NCBI RefSeq assembly: GCF_902506605.1
Contig: NZ_LR733979.1
Location: forward strand, 2,588,008 to 2,652,007
Source: Sphingomonas sp. AX6
Lineage (GTDB): Bacteria > Pseudomonadota > Alphaproteobacteria > Sphingomonadales > Sphingomonadaceae
DNA: 64,000 nucleotides
Direction of reading: 5' to 3'
Shown: one piece after another, positions 35,251 through 43,216 of the stretch
Layout of the letters: the number at the start of each line of letters is the position of its first letter
How positions within the stretch are numbered: position 1 is the stretch's first letter
Translations under genes and position numbers: made by a program
Notes under the pieces: generated by a model
What the model was told of the DNA's origin: nothing
Seen by the model: the letters and a program-made list of their open reading frames with translations, nothing else
Database searches by the model: none

Positions 35251-36284
35251 GCGGCAACCATGTCCGGATGGTCGAGCCCGACAAGCCCCTCGATCCAACG
35301 CGCCAGCTTTTGAGGACCCTGCGGATCGGAAAGCGCGCGGCGACGCTCGGGATCGATCCGCAATGCCGCATCGATCAGCCCGGGCCATTCCGTTGGCAAC
35401 GGCCAAGTCGGCCGCACGATTGCAGCCTGCGCGCAATCTAGTCCGGTTGCGGTTGCGATCTGTTCATCGAACGGACGCGGTTGCGGGATACAGATGAACG
35501 GCTTCTCCGCCGCGAGCACGGCAGTTACCAAACCGTCGCCCGCCGCCCCGACCACGACCGACGCTTGCGCTATTTCCCGGTTTGCTCGGTCGGTCCATCC
35601 CGCCAGCGTCAGGTTCGAAGGGCAATTGCGGGGCGGCGTCACGGGGCCAATCGCACGCCACGCGACCTGAGGACAAGTCCGTGCGGCGTCGGCAATTTGC
35701 TCTCCATCAAAGGCAGATCCGCCTTGTCCTGCCACGACTAATACCGGGCCGTCATCTTCGTCCTTCCGCTCCTGCTGGACGGTCAGCCCCGGACAATAGC
35801 GCGTCTTCTGCCGGACCCAGTCAGGCGTGCCCTCAGCCTCGAATTGTTGCGGATAGGGCGCGATCAGCGCGCGTGCGCCACGAAACGCCTCCAGATGTGC
35901 CGCGTCCGTTCGTTCGCCTGCAAGCCGAACATACAATACGGGCACCGAAGCAAGCCTGGCCAACATCGCCATTTCAACCGAGACATCGACGATCATCAGC
36001 GCTGGCCGCGCATCTGCAATCCACTGGGTGACGGTCGCAACGCGGCGCCGAATGCCGGGATGATCCAGGGGTGCGTAGTGCAAGGCGTTCGGCCGTATCG
36101 CGATGTCATCAGGAGTCTCGATCCGCGCGACCGGGAGATCGTCGTCCAACGCCAGCCCCTCATCGCCGACTGACGTTCCCAACAGTACGACGGGACAGGA
36201 CAGCGCATCTCTGATGACGCGCGCACGGGTCAAATGTCCCGCACCATGATGATGAACATAATATCCGATGGGGCGCATATGCAT
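35247..36284 (-). CDS. GT28/MurG-like glycosyltransferase
   Basis: A 345-residue GT-B enzyme. The N-terminus MRPIGYYVHHHGAGHLTRARVI has the GxGHxxR pattern of MurG/UGT-like enzymes, and the C-terminal half shows VLVVAGQGGSAFDGEQ, SNLTLAGWTD and VVGAAGDGLVTAVLAAEKPFICIPQPRPFDEQ, the glycan/nucleotide-binding region of GT28. It has no membrane segments. Its start overlaps the preceding GT2 stop by one base (TGATG) and its stop overlaps the ACAD-fold gene. Donor and acceptor are unknown. Confidence 0.82.
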   Translation of the reverse strand: MHMRPIGYYVHHHGAGHLTRARVIRDALSCPVVLLGTSVGDEGLALDDDLPVARIETPDDIAIRPNALHYAPLDHPGIRRRVATVTQWIADARPALMIVDVSVEMAMLARLASVPVLYVRLAGERTDAAHLEAFRGARALIAPYPQQFEAEGTPDWVRQKTRYCPGLTVQQERKDEDDGPVLVVAGQGGSAFDGEQIADAARTCPQVAWRAIGPVTPPRNCPSNLTLAGWTDRANREIAQASVVVGAAGDGLVTAVLAAEKPFICIPQPRPFDEQIATATGLDCAQAAIVRPTWPLPTEWPGLIDAALRIDPERRRALSDPQGPQKLARWIEGLVGLDHPDMVAA

Positions 36285-37258
36285 CAGGAAGAGCTCAGAA
36301 GCATGTCATGAGGCATGGCGGCAAGTTTGGACTCCTCACGCGCGATTGCGGCCGCACCGCCCGACGCTCGCATCTCGCGCCGCCAATGTGCCCTGGCGTG
36401 CCAGTGCGAATAGTCGGGCGCCATTGGCGTTTCACCGGCCGATGCCGCCGATAGGAGTGTCCGCATCGCGTCGGCCATGCCTCCTGCGGCCCGGCCATCC
36501 CGACGCGGCGACACGACCAGATGAACATTGTTCGGATGAACCAGTCGCGCACCCTCTGCGACCGCAGCGGTGACAAGTGCCTGATCTTCTCCGGTTTCCA
36601 TCAACGGTACGCCGCCGGCTTTTCGATAGGCAGCCACAGTGATCGCCAGGCTGCCCCCGACATGGTCGCCGTGCCGCGGCGGCAGGTCCCAAGGCACGGG
36701 ATCGATCGCATCCTCAATCGCGCGTACTTCCGTCCAATACCGGTCCCACATCCTGCGCAGCCTCGCGGCCTCCGGCGGCAGGGGCTCTTCGGGGTCGAGG
36801 TCGATCCGACCGCCAACCACGTCGGCGCCGCCCTTGATCGCCTCAACGATCGAACGAAGCCAGTGGCGGGGCGGGCGAGCATCTGCGTCTGTGCTCACGA
36901 GGATCGCGTCGTCGCGGAAATCCATGCGCGCCATGCCGCTATCCATCGCGAGCTTGCGGGCCGACCCCGCATGCGCGAGCCGGGATTCGAATACCGCTTC
37001 CACGACGTGCAGGTCCAAGCCGGATGACCAGCGGACCGCACATTGTTCAACGACGCCGATCGATTGATCGGTGCTGTTATTGATCGCGACAACCACCCTC
37101 ACCTGCGAATGCCAATCCTGCTCCGACAGCGCATGGAGCAGTTTCGGCAATCGCGTGGCTTCGTTTCGAGCGGGCACGCAGACACACAGCGGCACCTCAT
37201 CTGGCGCGAGTTCAACCATGGACACTGGGCCGCGACGGGAAGCGGTGTGCGCGGGCAC
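36284..37258 (-). CDS. Family 2 glycosyltransferase
   Basis: A 324-residue GT-A enzyme with VPLCVCVPARNEATRLPKLLHAL near the start, VVVAINNSTDQS, and the donor-metal STDADARPP motif around residue 115. A GEDQALVTAAVAEGARLV segment marks the acceptor-side helix. The GTG at 37258 has a good GGGGAGG site eight bases upstream and overlaps the GT4 gene by 47 bases; an ATG at 37219 is an alternative with an 8-base overlap. Only helical character, no clear membrane spans. Part of the seven-gene operon. Confidence 0.85.
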   Translation of the reverse strand: MPAHTASRRGPVSMVELAPDEVPLCVCVPARNEATRLPKLLHALSEQDWHSQVRVVVAINNSTDQSIGVVEQCAVRWSSGLDLHVVEAVFESRLAHAGSARKLAMDSGMARMDFRDDAILVSTDADARPPRHWLRSIVEAIKGGADVVGGRIDLDPEEPLPPEAARLRRMWDRYWTEVRAIEDAIDPVPWDLPPRHGDHVGGSLAITVAAYRKAGGVPLMETGEDQALVTAAVAEGARLVHPNNVHLVVSPRRDGRAAGGMADAMRTLLSAASAGETPMAPDYSHWHARAHWRREMRASGGAAAIAREESKLAAMPHDMLLSSS

Positions 37259-38345
37259 GGCCGGCGCCTCCCCATTCCGAATGGCAGTCGGACTGATTAC
37301 CGGTCAATTGTCCGTAAAGTGCTTCGTAACCGTCGATCATATGGGCGACATCGCAAACCACCTCAGCGCGCTGGCGACAGGCCCGACGGTCCAAACTCAG
37401 CGCCGCATTTGCCGCTTCGGCAAGCGATGCCGGATCATCTGGCAGCGCCAGCTGACCGCTGGAGGCATCAAGAATCTCCGGTATCGCGCCGCGTGCAAAT
37501 GCCGCGACGGGCACGCCACAAGCCAGCGCCTCTGCGACGACCAGACCATAGGGCTCATCCCACATCGGCGTGCACAGAAATGCCCGCGCGCCACCAATAA
37601 GTGCAGCCAAGCTAATATGGTCGAGATGGCCGACGTGGACTGCCTGGCTACCCAGTGCGGGCATGATCTGGTCCCGATAATAGTCCTGGTCGTGCACCGG
37701 TCCTGCAATCTTCAAAGGCAGCCCGACCAGCCGGGCGGCCTCCATCGCCAAATGCAGTCCCTTCTCCGGCACGATCCGGCCGTACCAAACGAGATAAGGC
37801 TCGGGATCGGGTTTGGCGCAAAAAGCAAAACGCGTGAGATCGATGCCATTCATGATGACGGCATCGACCGCACGGACATCGTGCCATTGGCTGCTGACTG
37901 ATTGTGAGACGCCCACCAACGCGTGGTTCGGCGCGTCTAACATCCGCACACCGCTTTCCAGCCAGCAAAACGGTGGCGTGTGCAGCGTCGTCACCATCGG
38001 CATGGGCAACGTGTCCGCCATGGTTACCGGTAGATAATGGAGGGAATTGTTGTGGACGATGTCGAAGTCCAAGCGACGCAATCGGGTCATCAAACTTAGA
38101 TAAGCATGGTGTTCTTGAAAGAACGCGACATCGTTCGCTTCGGCTGTTCCTACTGCAGCAATGGCAGTGGCCGCACAAATCGCCTCCAACCCAGCCAATG
38201 GCTGTGACCGCGCTGACGCGAAAAGCGTCACTTGGTGTCCGCGTTCGCGAAGCTTTCGGACGAGCAGGTGGGTGTGCATCTCCAACCCACCGGCAAACGG
38301 CTCTGCGATCGGGTATTTCAGATGTGCGATGATCCCGATCCGCAA
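37212..38345 (-). CDS. Family 4 glycosyltransferase, first gene of the operon
   Basis: A 377-residue GT-B enzyme. The N-terminal glycogen-synthase-like motif is PFAGGLEMHTHLLVRKLRERGHQVTLFAS; the C-terminal domain has LVWYGRIVPEKGLHLAMEAA and PMWDEPYGLVVAEALACGVPVAAF with the E(x7)E motif. No ATG is in frame near the true N-terminus; TTG codons at 38345 and 38348 just before RIGIIAHLKYP are the likely starts, with GAGAAAG upstream. A low-efficiency start on the first gene would keep expression of the whole set modest. It follows a 294-base upstream gap that should hold the promoter. Confidence 0.85.
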   Translation of the reverse strand: MRIGIIAHLKYPIAEPFAGGLEMHTHLLVRKLRERGHQVTLFASARSQPLAGLEAICAATAIAAVGTAEANDVAFFQEHHAYLSLMTRLRRLDFDIVHNNSLHYLPVTMADTLPMPMVTTLHTPPFCWLESGVRMLDAPNHALVGVSQSVSSQWHDVRAVDAVIMNGIDLTRFAFCAKPDPEPYLVWYGRIVPEKGLHLAMEAARLVGLPLKIAGPVHDQDYYRDQIMPALGSQAVHVGHLDHISLAALIGGARAFLCTPMWDEPYGLVVAEALACGVPVAAFARGAIPEILDASSGQLALPDDPASLAEAANAALSLDRRACRQRAEVVCDVAHMIDGYEALYGQLTGNQSDCHSEWGGAGRARAHRFPSRPSVHG

Positions 38346-38639
38346 CAAACATTCTTTCTCATCAGGCTCGTTTGCGGACCGACAGTTGGAAGCACACGGC
38401 AAAAGGGTGGGACATAACGCTCGAACAGGCAGCGGACCCGAACCCTCGATCGGGATGCGTCGGACACCAAACACTCTTTGTGCATATGCGTTGCGAGAAA
38501 CGTGACATCGCTAACATGAGTTATAACGATTTGCGTACGAAGGGCTTTTCCGAAGCGATCTGCCAATGCGATCGATGTTGGAACGCAGAAGTGGAGCACC
38601 GACAGGCGTCGCTGTGAATATTGGTTAAAACCTCAAGCG
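38346..38639. other. Gap between the glycosyltransferase operon and the antiporter gene
   Basis: No convincing gene. Short frames in both directions lack family resemblance and ribosome binding sites. The operon promoter is expected here, on the - strand near 38.35-38.45 kb, but I see no clear -35/-10 pair. Confidence 0.5.
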
Positions 38640-39971
38640 CTACGTGCTTTTCTCGTTTCGACCCGCAGGTCCAAGCTGTCCGCCTGGGGGAATGGCCTCT
38701 CGGTGCACATCGTCGGGGTCCCTTCCGTGCGACCGGTCGAGCAAGCGAATAAGTGGCGTGACGGTCAACCCATGGATCAGGATCGAAAGCAGCGCGACGA
38801 GCGCGACGATGCCCCACAGGCGACCAGCTTCAGCGAAATCACCCTCGTTCAACGCAAACGCCAAATAATAGAAGCTGCCTACCCCTCTGATACCGAAGAA
38901 TGAGATCGCCGCGCGTTCGCCGTAAGTCGTCGAACTTCCCACCAAGCCCACCCAACCTGCAACCGGGCGGACGACAAATATGATGGCCAAAGCCACCACG
39001 ACGTCCTGCCACCGCAGTGCAGCCAGCAAGCCGCTGGCTAATCCAGCGCCGAATACAAGAAGGAGTGCCATCATGGCTAGCCGTTCGACCTGTTCGGTCA
39101 GATCGTGCATCTCACGATGAAATTCGTGCCGACGATGCGCAGACCGCAGGGTTACTGCGGTCACGAAAACCGCAAGAAATCCGTAGCAGTGGATCATCTC
39201 GGTCAGCCCATAGGAGATGAGCGTTGCTGAAACGGCAATCAGACCGTCGCCCGTTCGCGACAGGCTCGAATCACCCGGGACATTGAAGGTCAGCCAGCCG
39301 AATGCCTTTCCCACGATCCAACCTGCGGCGACCCCTGCACCAATCTCCCAGGCAACATTGTAGCTAAGCCATTCCCAAAACCACGGCTCCCCGGTCGCAG
39401 AAGAAACGGCAAGCGCAATCGCAAGATTTACAAAAGGGAACGCCAACCCGTCGTTGAAGCCTGCTTCAGAAGTGAGACCAAACCGAACTTCGTCTTCGCC
39501 GCCGCCCTGTGGTGGACCAACCTGAATGTCAGACGCCAGGACAGGGTCAGTGGGGGCGAGCGATGCGCCAAGCAGCAGCGACCCGACCACCGACAACCCT
39601 AGTCCGTAATGGCCCAGCATAAGGATCGAGGCGATGCTCAGTGGCATTGTCAGAGCCAGAAGCCGCCAAGTGGTAGACCATGTCCTCCACGAAAATGGTC
39701 GATCGATTTTGAGTCCCGCACCCATCAGCGCGATGATCACTACGAACTCAGTAAAACGTTCGGCGACGATCGGATAAACGAGGGGCGATGGGGTAAAGGC
39801 GAGCAGCGGCGTGAAAGCCGCGGCCGCGCCCAGCCCAATGCAAATAATCGGCAGCGACAAAGGAAGCCGCTTCAACACAAGCGGCAGCCACGCGACAAGG
39901 GCGATAAGTGCCCCCGCCGCGGTTAGTAGTACGATGTAGAGTTCTGGTGCGGCGAAGAGCTTTTGAATCAT
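38640..39971 (-). CDS. Cation/proton antiporter (CPA1, NhaP-like)
   Basis: A 443-residue integral membrane protein with about 12 hydrophobic segments. The ion-exchange site is marked by LGASLAPTDPVLASDIQ (TDP motif of the unwound helix) and, 35 residues later, GLTSEAGFNDGLAFPFV, where the ND pair is characteristic of electroneutral CPA1 Na+/H+ antiporters. It lacks a long cytosolic C-terminal regulatory domain. It would exchange Na+ or K+ for H+ across the inner membrane and support pH or salt tolerance. Confidence 0.9.
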   Translation of the reverse strand: MIQKLFAAPELYIVLLTAAGALIALVAWLPLVLKRLPLSLPIICIGLGAAAAFTPLLAFTPSPLVYPIVAERFTEFVVIIALMGAGLKIDRPFSWRTWSTTWRLLALTMPLSIASILMLGHYGLGLSVVGSLLLGASLAPTDPVLASDIQVGPPQGGGEDEVRFGLTSEAGFNDGLAFPFVNLAIALAVSSATGEPWFWEWLSYNVAWEIGAGVAAGWIVGKAFGWLTFNVPGDSSLSRTGDGLIAVSATLISYGLTEMIHCYGFLAVFVTAVTLRSAHRRHEFHREMHDLTEQVERLAMMALLLVFGAGLASGLLAALRWQDVVVALAIIFVVRPVAGWVGLVGSSTTYGERAAISFFGIRGVGSFYYLAFALNEGDFAEAGRLWGIVALVALLSILIHGLTVTPLIRLLDRSHGRDPDDVHREAIPPGGQLGPAGRNEKST

Positions 39972-40082
39972 GTCTTCATGTTGCCAAATTAGGCTGCAAC
40001 ATTAATTCCATGGCAGCCCCCCAAAAAGTCCGTAGCAATCACAAAACCCTCGAGCCCAAGATTTCCGGATACTGCATCGCTG

Positions 40083-40436
40083 TTACGCGCTTATCGGTAC
40101 CGTCTGCTGGTGCTGCAGCACCCGCCACTCGTCATGCTCGAGCCGGCGAATAGTTGTGGTGCAGTAAGCAGTGTAGGCCTCGTCATCACGTCGAGCCTCC
40201 GCCTTATAGGCCAACACAATCAGCCCCTCTTGTGGGCGAGCGACCCGTTGATCGCTAAAGGTCACTTCCGACCATCGCGGAGTTTTCTGAACCGCCTCGA
40301 TCGCCATACGACCGGTGAACACATAATCCTGTTCCGGCAGGACCATCAGGCATTCCGGATCGATAAGCCTTTCATACTGGTCCGCATCGCCCATCCAGAG
40401 ACTTTGTTCAAATTCCCAAACGCGTCCGTCTTCCAT
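40083..40436 (-). CDS. NTF2-like / DUF4440 small protein
   Basis: A 117-residue cone-shaped-barrel protein. VWEFEQSLWMGDADQYERLIDPECLMVLPEQDYVFTG matches the N-terminal helices and first strands of SnoaL/DUF4440 proteins, followed by AIEAVQKTPRWSEVTFSDQRVARP and YTAYCTTTIRRLEHDEWRVLQHQQT. Such proteins serve as isomerases, cyclases or ligand-binding scaffolds; nothing here fixes the role. It stands alone between the antiporter and a recombinase gene. Confidence 0.8.
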   Translation of the reverse strand: MEDGRVWEFEQSLWMGDADQYERLIDPECLMVLPEQDYVFTGRMAIEAVQKTPRWSEVTFSDQRVARPQEGLIVLAYKAEARRDDEAYTAYCTTTIRRLEHDEWRVLQHQQTVPISA

Positions 40437-40742
40437 TTCTCAACTCCTACGATTTCAAATGGCGAACAGATGCCAAGTGTGATCGTTCCGAAATTATGGG
40501 GCATAGGTGGTTAGAACGCGCTCTTAAGAAAATGTCGGAATATTGACCGTGAAGGGTGACACCCACCGCGCGATTTCGAGGCTTGCCGAAAATCTGGCTT
40601 CAACATCCCCACGACTAGCGCAGGGTGACCGATCTCGGTCGTAAGGTGCATGTTCGTTTCCCACCCAGTTGCCGTCGGATCCTAGGTACTTTTGGCCTAC
40701 CACTAGCGGCCATCGGGCGATGCCCGACAGCCGCATCGATAG
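40437..40742. other. Gap downstream of the small recombinase gene
   Basis: About 300 bases with only weak short frames (for example a 70-codon - strand frame at 40524-40736) that show no family resemblance. No clear repeats or terminators. Confidence 0.45.
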
Positions 40743-41378
40743 TCAGATTTCGGTACGCTCTGCGAGCATGAGCGCATCCTCCACGTCGACACCCAGATAG
40801 CGAACGGTGTTCTCGATCTTGGTGTGTCCGAGCAGGATCTGCACCGCCCTGAGGTTGCCGGTGGCTCTGTAGATCATGGCGGCCTTCGTTCGCCTCATCG
40901 AGTGCGTGCCATAGTCTTCGCGCCGCAGTCCGATGGCTGTGACCCATTCGTCCACAAGCCGGGCATATTGCCGCGTGCTCATCGGACGACTGCGATCCAG
41001 TCGACTGGGGAACACGTAGTCATCTGCTGTGCCGCCGCGGCACTGCAGCCAAGCGGCAAGGCTTCCACGTGCATCAGCCGTGATTTCGAACTGCACCGGC
41101 CGACCGGTCTTCTGCTGGATCACCATAGCGCGCGTCCGAATATCCTGCCCGGCTATGAGACCCCCGATCCTCAGCTTCACGAGGTCGCAGCCCCGCAACT
41201 TGCTATCGATGGCAAGGTCAAACAACGCGCGATCCCGTAACCGCTCCTCTCGATCCAGAAAGAAGCGGATCGCCCAGATTTGCTTCTGCGTGAGAGGTCG
41301 TTTCGTACCAACCGTCCTACCGGCGTTCCATGCCACGCGGTTCTGCATGACGGGATCTAGATGTGAATAGGTCATCAT
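40743..41378 (-). CDS. Small tyrosine-type recombinase
   Basis: A 211-residue tyrosine recombinase that is little more than the catalytic domain. Arg in KLRGCDLVKLR, HSMRRTKA (His and second Arg), LLGHTKIENTVRYLG (second His and nucleophilic Tyr) are all present, so it should be active. GAGAACG precedes the ATGATG at 41378. Proteins of this compact type are frequent on plasmids and islands of sphingomonads and in other proteobacteria; whether they act in integration, dimer resolution or inversion is not known. No tRNA or clear att repeats are adjacent. The second recombinase in this window, unrelated in length to the tRNA-Glu integrase. Confidence 0.87.
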   Translation of the reverse strand: MMTYSHLDPVMQNRVAWNAGRTVGTKRPLTQKQIWAIRFFLDREERLRDRALFDLAIDSKLRGCDLVKLRIGGLIAGQDIRTRAMVIQQKTGRPVQFEITADARGSLAAWLQCRGGTADDYVFPSRLDRSRPMSTRQYARLVDEWVTAIGLRREDYGTHSMRRTKAAMIYRATGNLRAVQILLGHTKIENTVRYLGVDVEDALMLAERTEI

Positions 41379-41535
41379 CGTTCTCCTTGGCCGTGATTGG
41401 CCAAAGGCAAAAACGAACAAAGGTCGGTCAGCGTCGTCCAAAGCAGACATCACACCACCGGGTTAAATGACCGGTTTCGGGCGCCATCAAGGGTTGACCC
41501 CATGACCGGGATTAGGGCGCTTAGGCGTCATCGCA

Positions 41536-41832
41536 TCAGTAATGGGGGGTGCTCGCCCCGGTCAGCGCTGCATATGCTGCCTTCCAGCACAGCAGTCGGT
41601 CGTCGCCTAGATTTCTACGTAGCCGTCCTTTGCTATCGCATACGTCTGACCAAATGTGGTCAGCCACCCTACTTAGCTCCAGATCGGTCGGGTTTCTGTC
41701 ATGCTCGATGCACTTCACAATTTCGCGCGGTACGAGCGTGTTTCCACGCTTCACTAAATTGCCTGCGCTGATCTGTTGAACGTCCCACTTGTGCCCGATC
41801 GGTCGGCTAGGCCCGTGCACCGTGTCCAGCAT
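41536..41832 (-). CDS. 98-residue hypothetical protein
   Basis: Protein-like sequence (VKRGNTLVPREIVKCIEHDRNPTDLELSRVADHIWSDVC, ending KAAYAALTG) rich in charged and aromatic residues; mostly helical by eye. No family recognised. Its ATG lies inside the last 26 bases of the 57-residue ORF at 41807-41980, in another frame, which suggests translational coupling. It lies 157 bases upstream of the small recombinase gene. Confidence 0.5.
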   Translation of the reverse strand: MLDTVHGPSRPIGHKWDVQQISAGNLVKRGNTLVPREIVKCIEHDRNPTDLELSRVADHIWSDVCDSKGRLRRNLGDDRLLCWKAAYAALTGASTPHY

Positions 41833-41980
41833 GATCCAAGCTCTTCAACGCGTCCAGAATATCGGAAACCGCTATAGGATGGGAAAGCTCAGACGGCCTC
41901 CGAAGTGTTGGGTCGGGCCGGACAGCAAACGCATCTGACGCCCATGAGGCTAAAATCGCGCGTTTAACCTCCGGTTCCAT
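41807..41980 (-). CDS. 57-residue hypothetical protein upstream of the 98-residue ORF
   Basis: ATG 41980, TAG 41807. The product (MEPEVKRAILASWASDAFAV..., then SELSHPIAVSDILDALKSLD) has the look of a real conserved small protein: an N-terminal helix, a proline-rich turn and a C-terminal helix. A 19-codon ORF (start 42040, preceded by GGAGAG) ends directly before its ATG and might be a coupled leader. No family name recognised. Confidence 0.5.
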   Translation of the reverse strand: MEPEVKRAILASWASDAFAVRPDPTLRRPSELSHPIAVSDILDALKSLDHAGHGARA

Positions 41981-42073
41981 TTATGGGCGTTCGACCAACT
42001 CGCGTGGACTACTGAGCGCACCAAGAAAATGAACCGACATGCTCACTCTCCAGATTTGCAGTTGGTAATATGT

Positions 42074-42101
42074 GCCCGCCCCGCGCTCCGTCGGGGCGGG
42101 C
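42074..42101 (-). terminator. Hairpin after hsp20
   Basis: A perfect 10-bp stem GCCCGCCCCG / CGGGGCGGGC with an 8-base loop, just downstream of the hsp20 stop on the - strand. A T-tract is lacking (ATATTACC follows), so termination may be partial. Confidence 0.6.
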
Positions 42102-42107
42102 AAAGGT

Positions 42108-42587
42108 TCATGCCGCCTCGCGCTCCGCCTTCGGAGCATCCAGACTGTCGTTGGCCGCAGGTGTGGAAGCGCCATTGATCTCAATCCGCCGCGGCTTCAT
42201 CGCTTCAGGGATCTCCCGCTTCAACGAGATCCGCAGCAGTCCATTATCGAAGCTTGCATCCTGCACGACAACGAAGTCAGCGAGTTGGAAGCGCCGCTCG
42301 AACGCGCGTGTGGCAATGCCCCGGTGCAGATATTGGCGATCGTCTGCTGCATTTGCCTTGCGACCGGTGACAACCAACTGGTTGTTCTGTGCGACGACGT
42401 CGATATCCTCGGGTCGGAAGCCAGCGACCGCGAGCGTGATACGATACCGGTCTTCGCCATCCTGCTCGATGTCGAACGGGGGATAGGTCTCAGTTTCCGC
42501 TCGCACGGTGTTCTCCAGCAGGTCGAACAGACGGTCAAAGCCAACGGTCGAACGCCGATAGGGCGCAAAGTCAAAATTGGTCCTCAT
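42108..42587 (-). CDS. Small heat-shock protein, Hsp20/alpha-crystallin family
   Basis: A 159-residue ATP-independent holdase. The N-terminus MRTNFDFAPYRRSTVGFDRLFDLLEN is the form seen in class A rhizobial and sphingomonad IbpA-like proteins; the alpha-crystallin domain spans about 38-130 (PPFDIEQDGEDRYRITLAVAGF..., LVVTGRK, YLHRGIATRAFERRFQLADFV, DNGLLRISLKREIPEA). The C-terminal IxI-type motif is RRIEING. The ATG at 42587 follows GGAGGAT within a ROSE-like leader and a sigma-32-type promoter, so expression should rise on heat shock at both transcription and translation levels. Confidence 0.93.
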   Translation of the reverse strand: MRTNFDFAPYRRSTVGFDRLFDLLENTVRAETETYPPFDIEQDGEDRYRITLAVAGFRPEDIDVVAQNNQLVVTGRKANAADDRQYLHRGIATRAFERRFQLADFVVVQDASFDNGLLRISLKREIPEAMKPRRIEINGASTPAANDSLDAPKAEREAA

Positions 42588-42682
42588 ATCCAAATCCTCC
42601 AATGAGCAATCTGAGCACAAGGAGCATCGGAAACGAGCCGATGCTCTCGTCCCGCCGGACCGCGTTGCGCATCCGGCGGGCG
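42588..42682 (-). promoter_or_regulatory. ROSE-like RNA thermometer in the hsp20 leader
   Basis: The 95-base leader contains three hairpins on the - strand: CCCGCCGGA...TCCGGCGGG (42651-42680), GAGCATCGG...CCGATGCTC (42622-42646) and a 3' hairpin ATTGCTCATTGGAGGATTTG (42590-42610) in which TTGCT faces the GGAGGA ribosome binding site. The TTGCTC-TTGGAGGAT arrangement is the hallmark of ROSE elements, where the ribosome binding site is masked at low temperature. Confidence 0.8.
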
Positions 42683-42685
42683 GCA

Positions 42686-42713
42686 AGATGGTTTTGCGCG
42701 GGCGGGGTTCAAG
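42686..42713 (-). promoter_or_regulatory. Sigma-32 (RpoH)-type promoter of hsp20
   Basis: On the - strand, CTTGAA (42708-42713) and CCATCT (42686-42691) are separated by 16 bases, matching the alphaproteobacterial RpoH pattern CTTG-N17/18-CYTATNT reasonably well. Transcription would begin close to 42680, at the 5' edge of the ROSE-like leader. Confidence 0.6.
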
Positions 42714-42891
42714 ACCTCCCGTGAAATTTTCTACATCAAATGACGGCCACTTCTGGAGACAGGCTTCAGCACCATTAGCGTCCGTTTCTAGGGCGCATTG
42801 CCGAAAAGCCGGTTAGGCAAAGACACAACCTCCATCTTGCTGCGAAGATGGTTTCTTGGCTGCAATCGACTGCAGCATTGACCGAGCAGGC

Positions 42892-43215
42892 CTACTCAAA
42901 GCTGTGATCGGGTACTGAGTCCGAGTCCGGTGCTCTGTTCCACTCGTGCAGGATGTGAGATCTACGCAACTGTCGAACGATGCCATTAAACGCAGCGGTG
43001 CAGCCTTGAGCGCGTCCGATCTCGTTCTCTTGCCCAGCCGCATCCCAATAGAGCTCTAATGGCCACCGCTCGGGGCAGTGCGGGAGTAAACATCGAAGCG
43101 CCAAACGGATCTCAATCGTATCAACCCGCTTGGTGCCGGAGCTCACCATCCCGTTGCGGAGAATGCGCAAAGAGAGGTCGACAACCACCTGCTGACGTCG
43201 CGATAATCTTGTCAT
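42892..43215 (-). CDS. 107-residue hypothetical protein coupled to dnaE2
   Basis: ATG 43215 lies one base after the dnaE2 stop. The product (MTRLSRRQQVVVDLSLRILRNGMVSSGTKRVDTIEIRLALRCLLPHCPERWPLELYWDAAGQ...) is basic at the N-terminus, then has an IRLALRCLLPHCPERWPLELYWD segment I recall in short hypothetical proteins of sphingomonads. The frame extends further upstream but that part is the shadow of dnaE2. Position as fourth gene of the SOS mutasome cassette is the only hint of role. Confidence 0.55.
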   Translation of the reverse strand: MTRLSRRQQVVVDLSLRILRNGMVSSGTKRVDTIEIRLALRCLLPHCPERWPLELYWDAAGQENEIGRAQGCTAAFNGIVRQLRRSHILHEWNRAPDSDSVPDHSFE

Positions 43216-43216
43216 C

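Noticed and set aside
40524..40736. 70-codon - strand frame after the small recombinase
   Set aside because: No ribosome binding site and no resemblance; probably chance.
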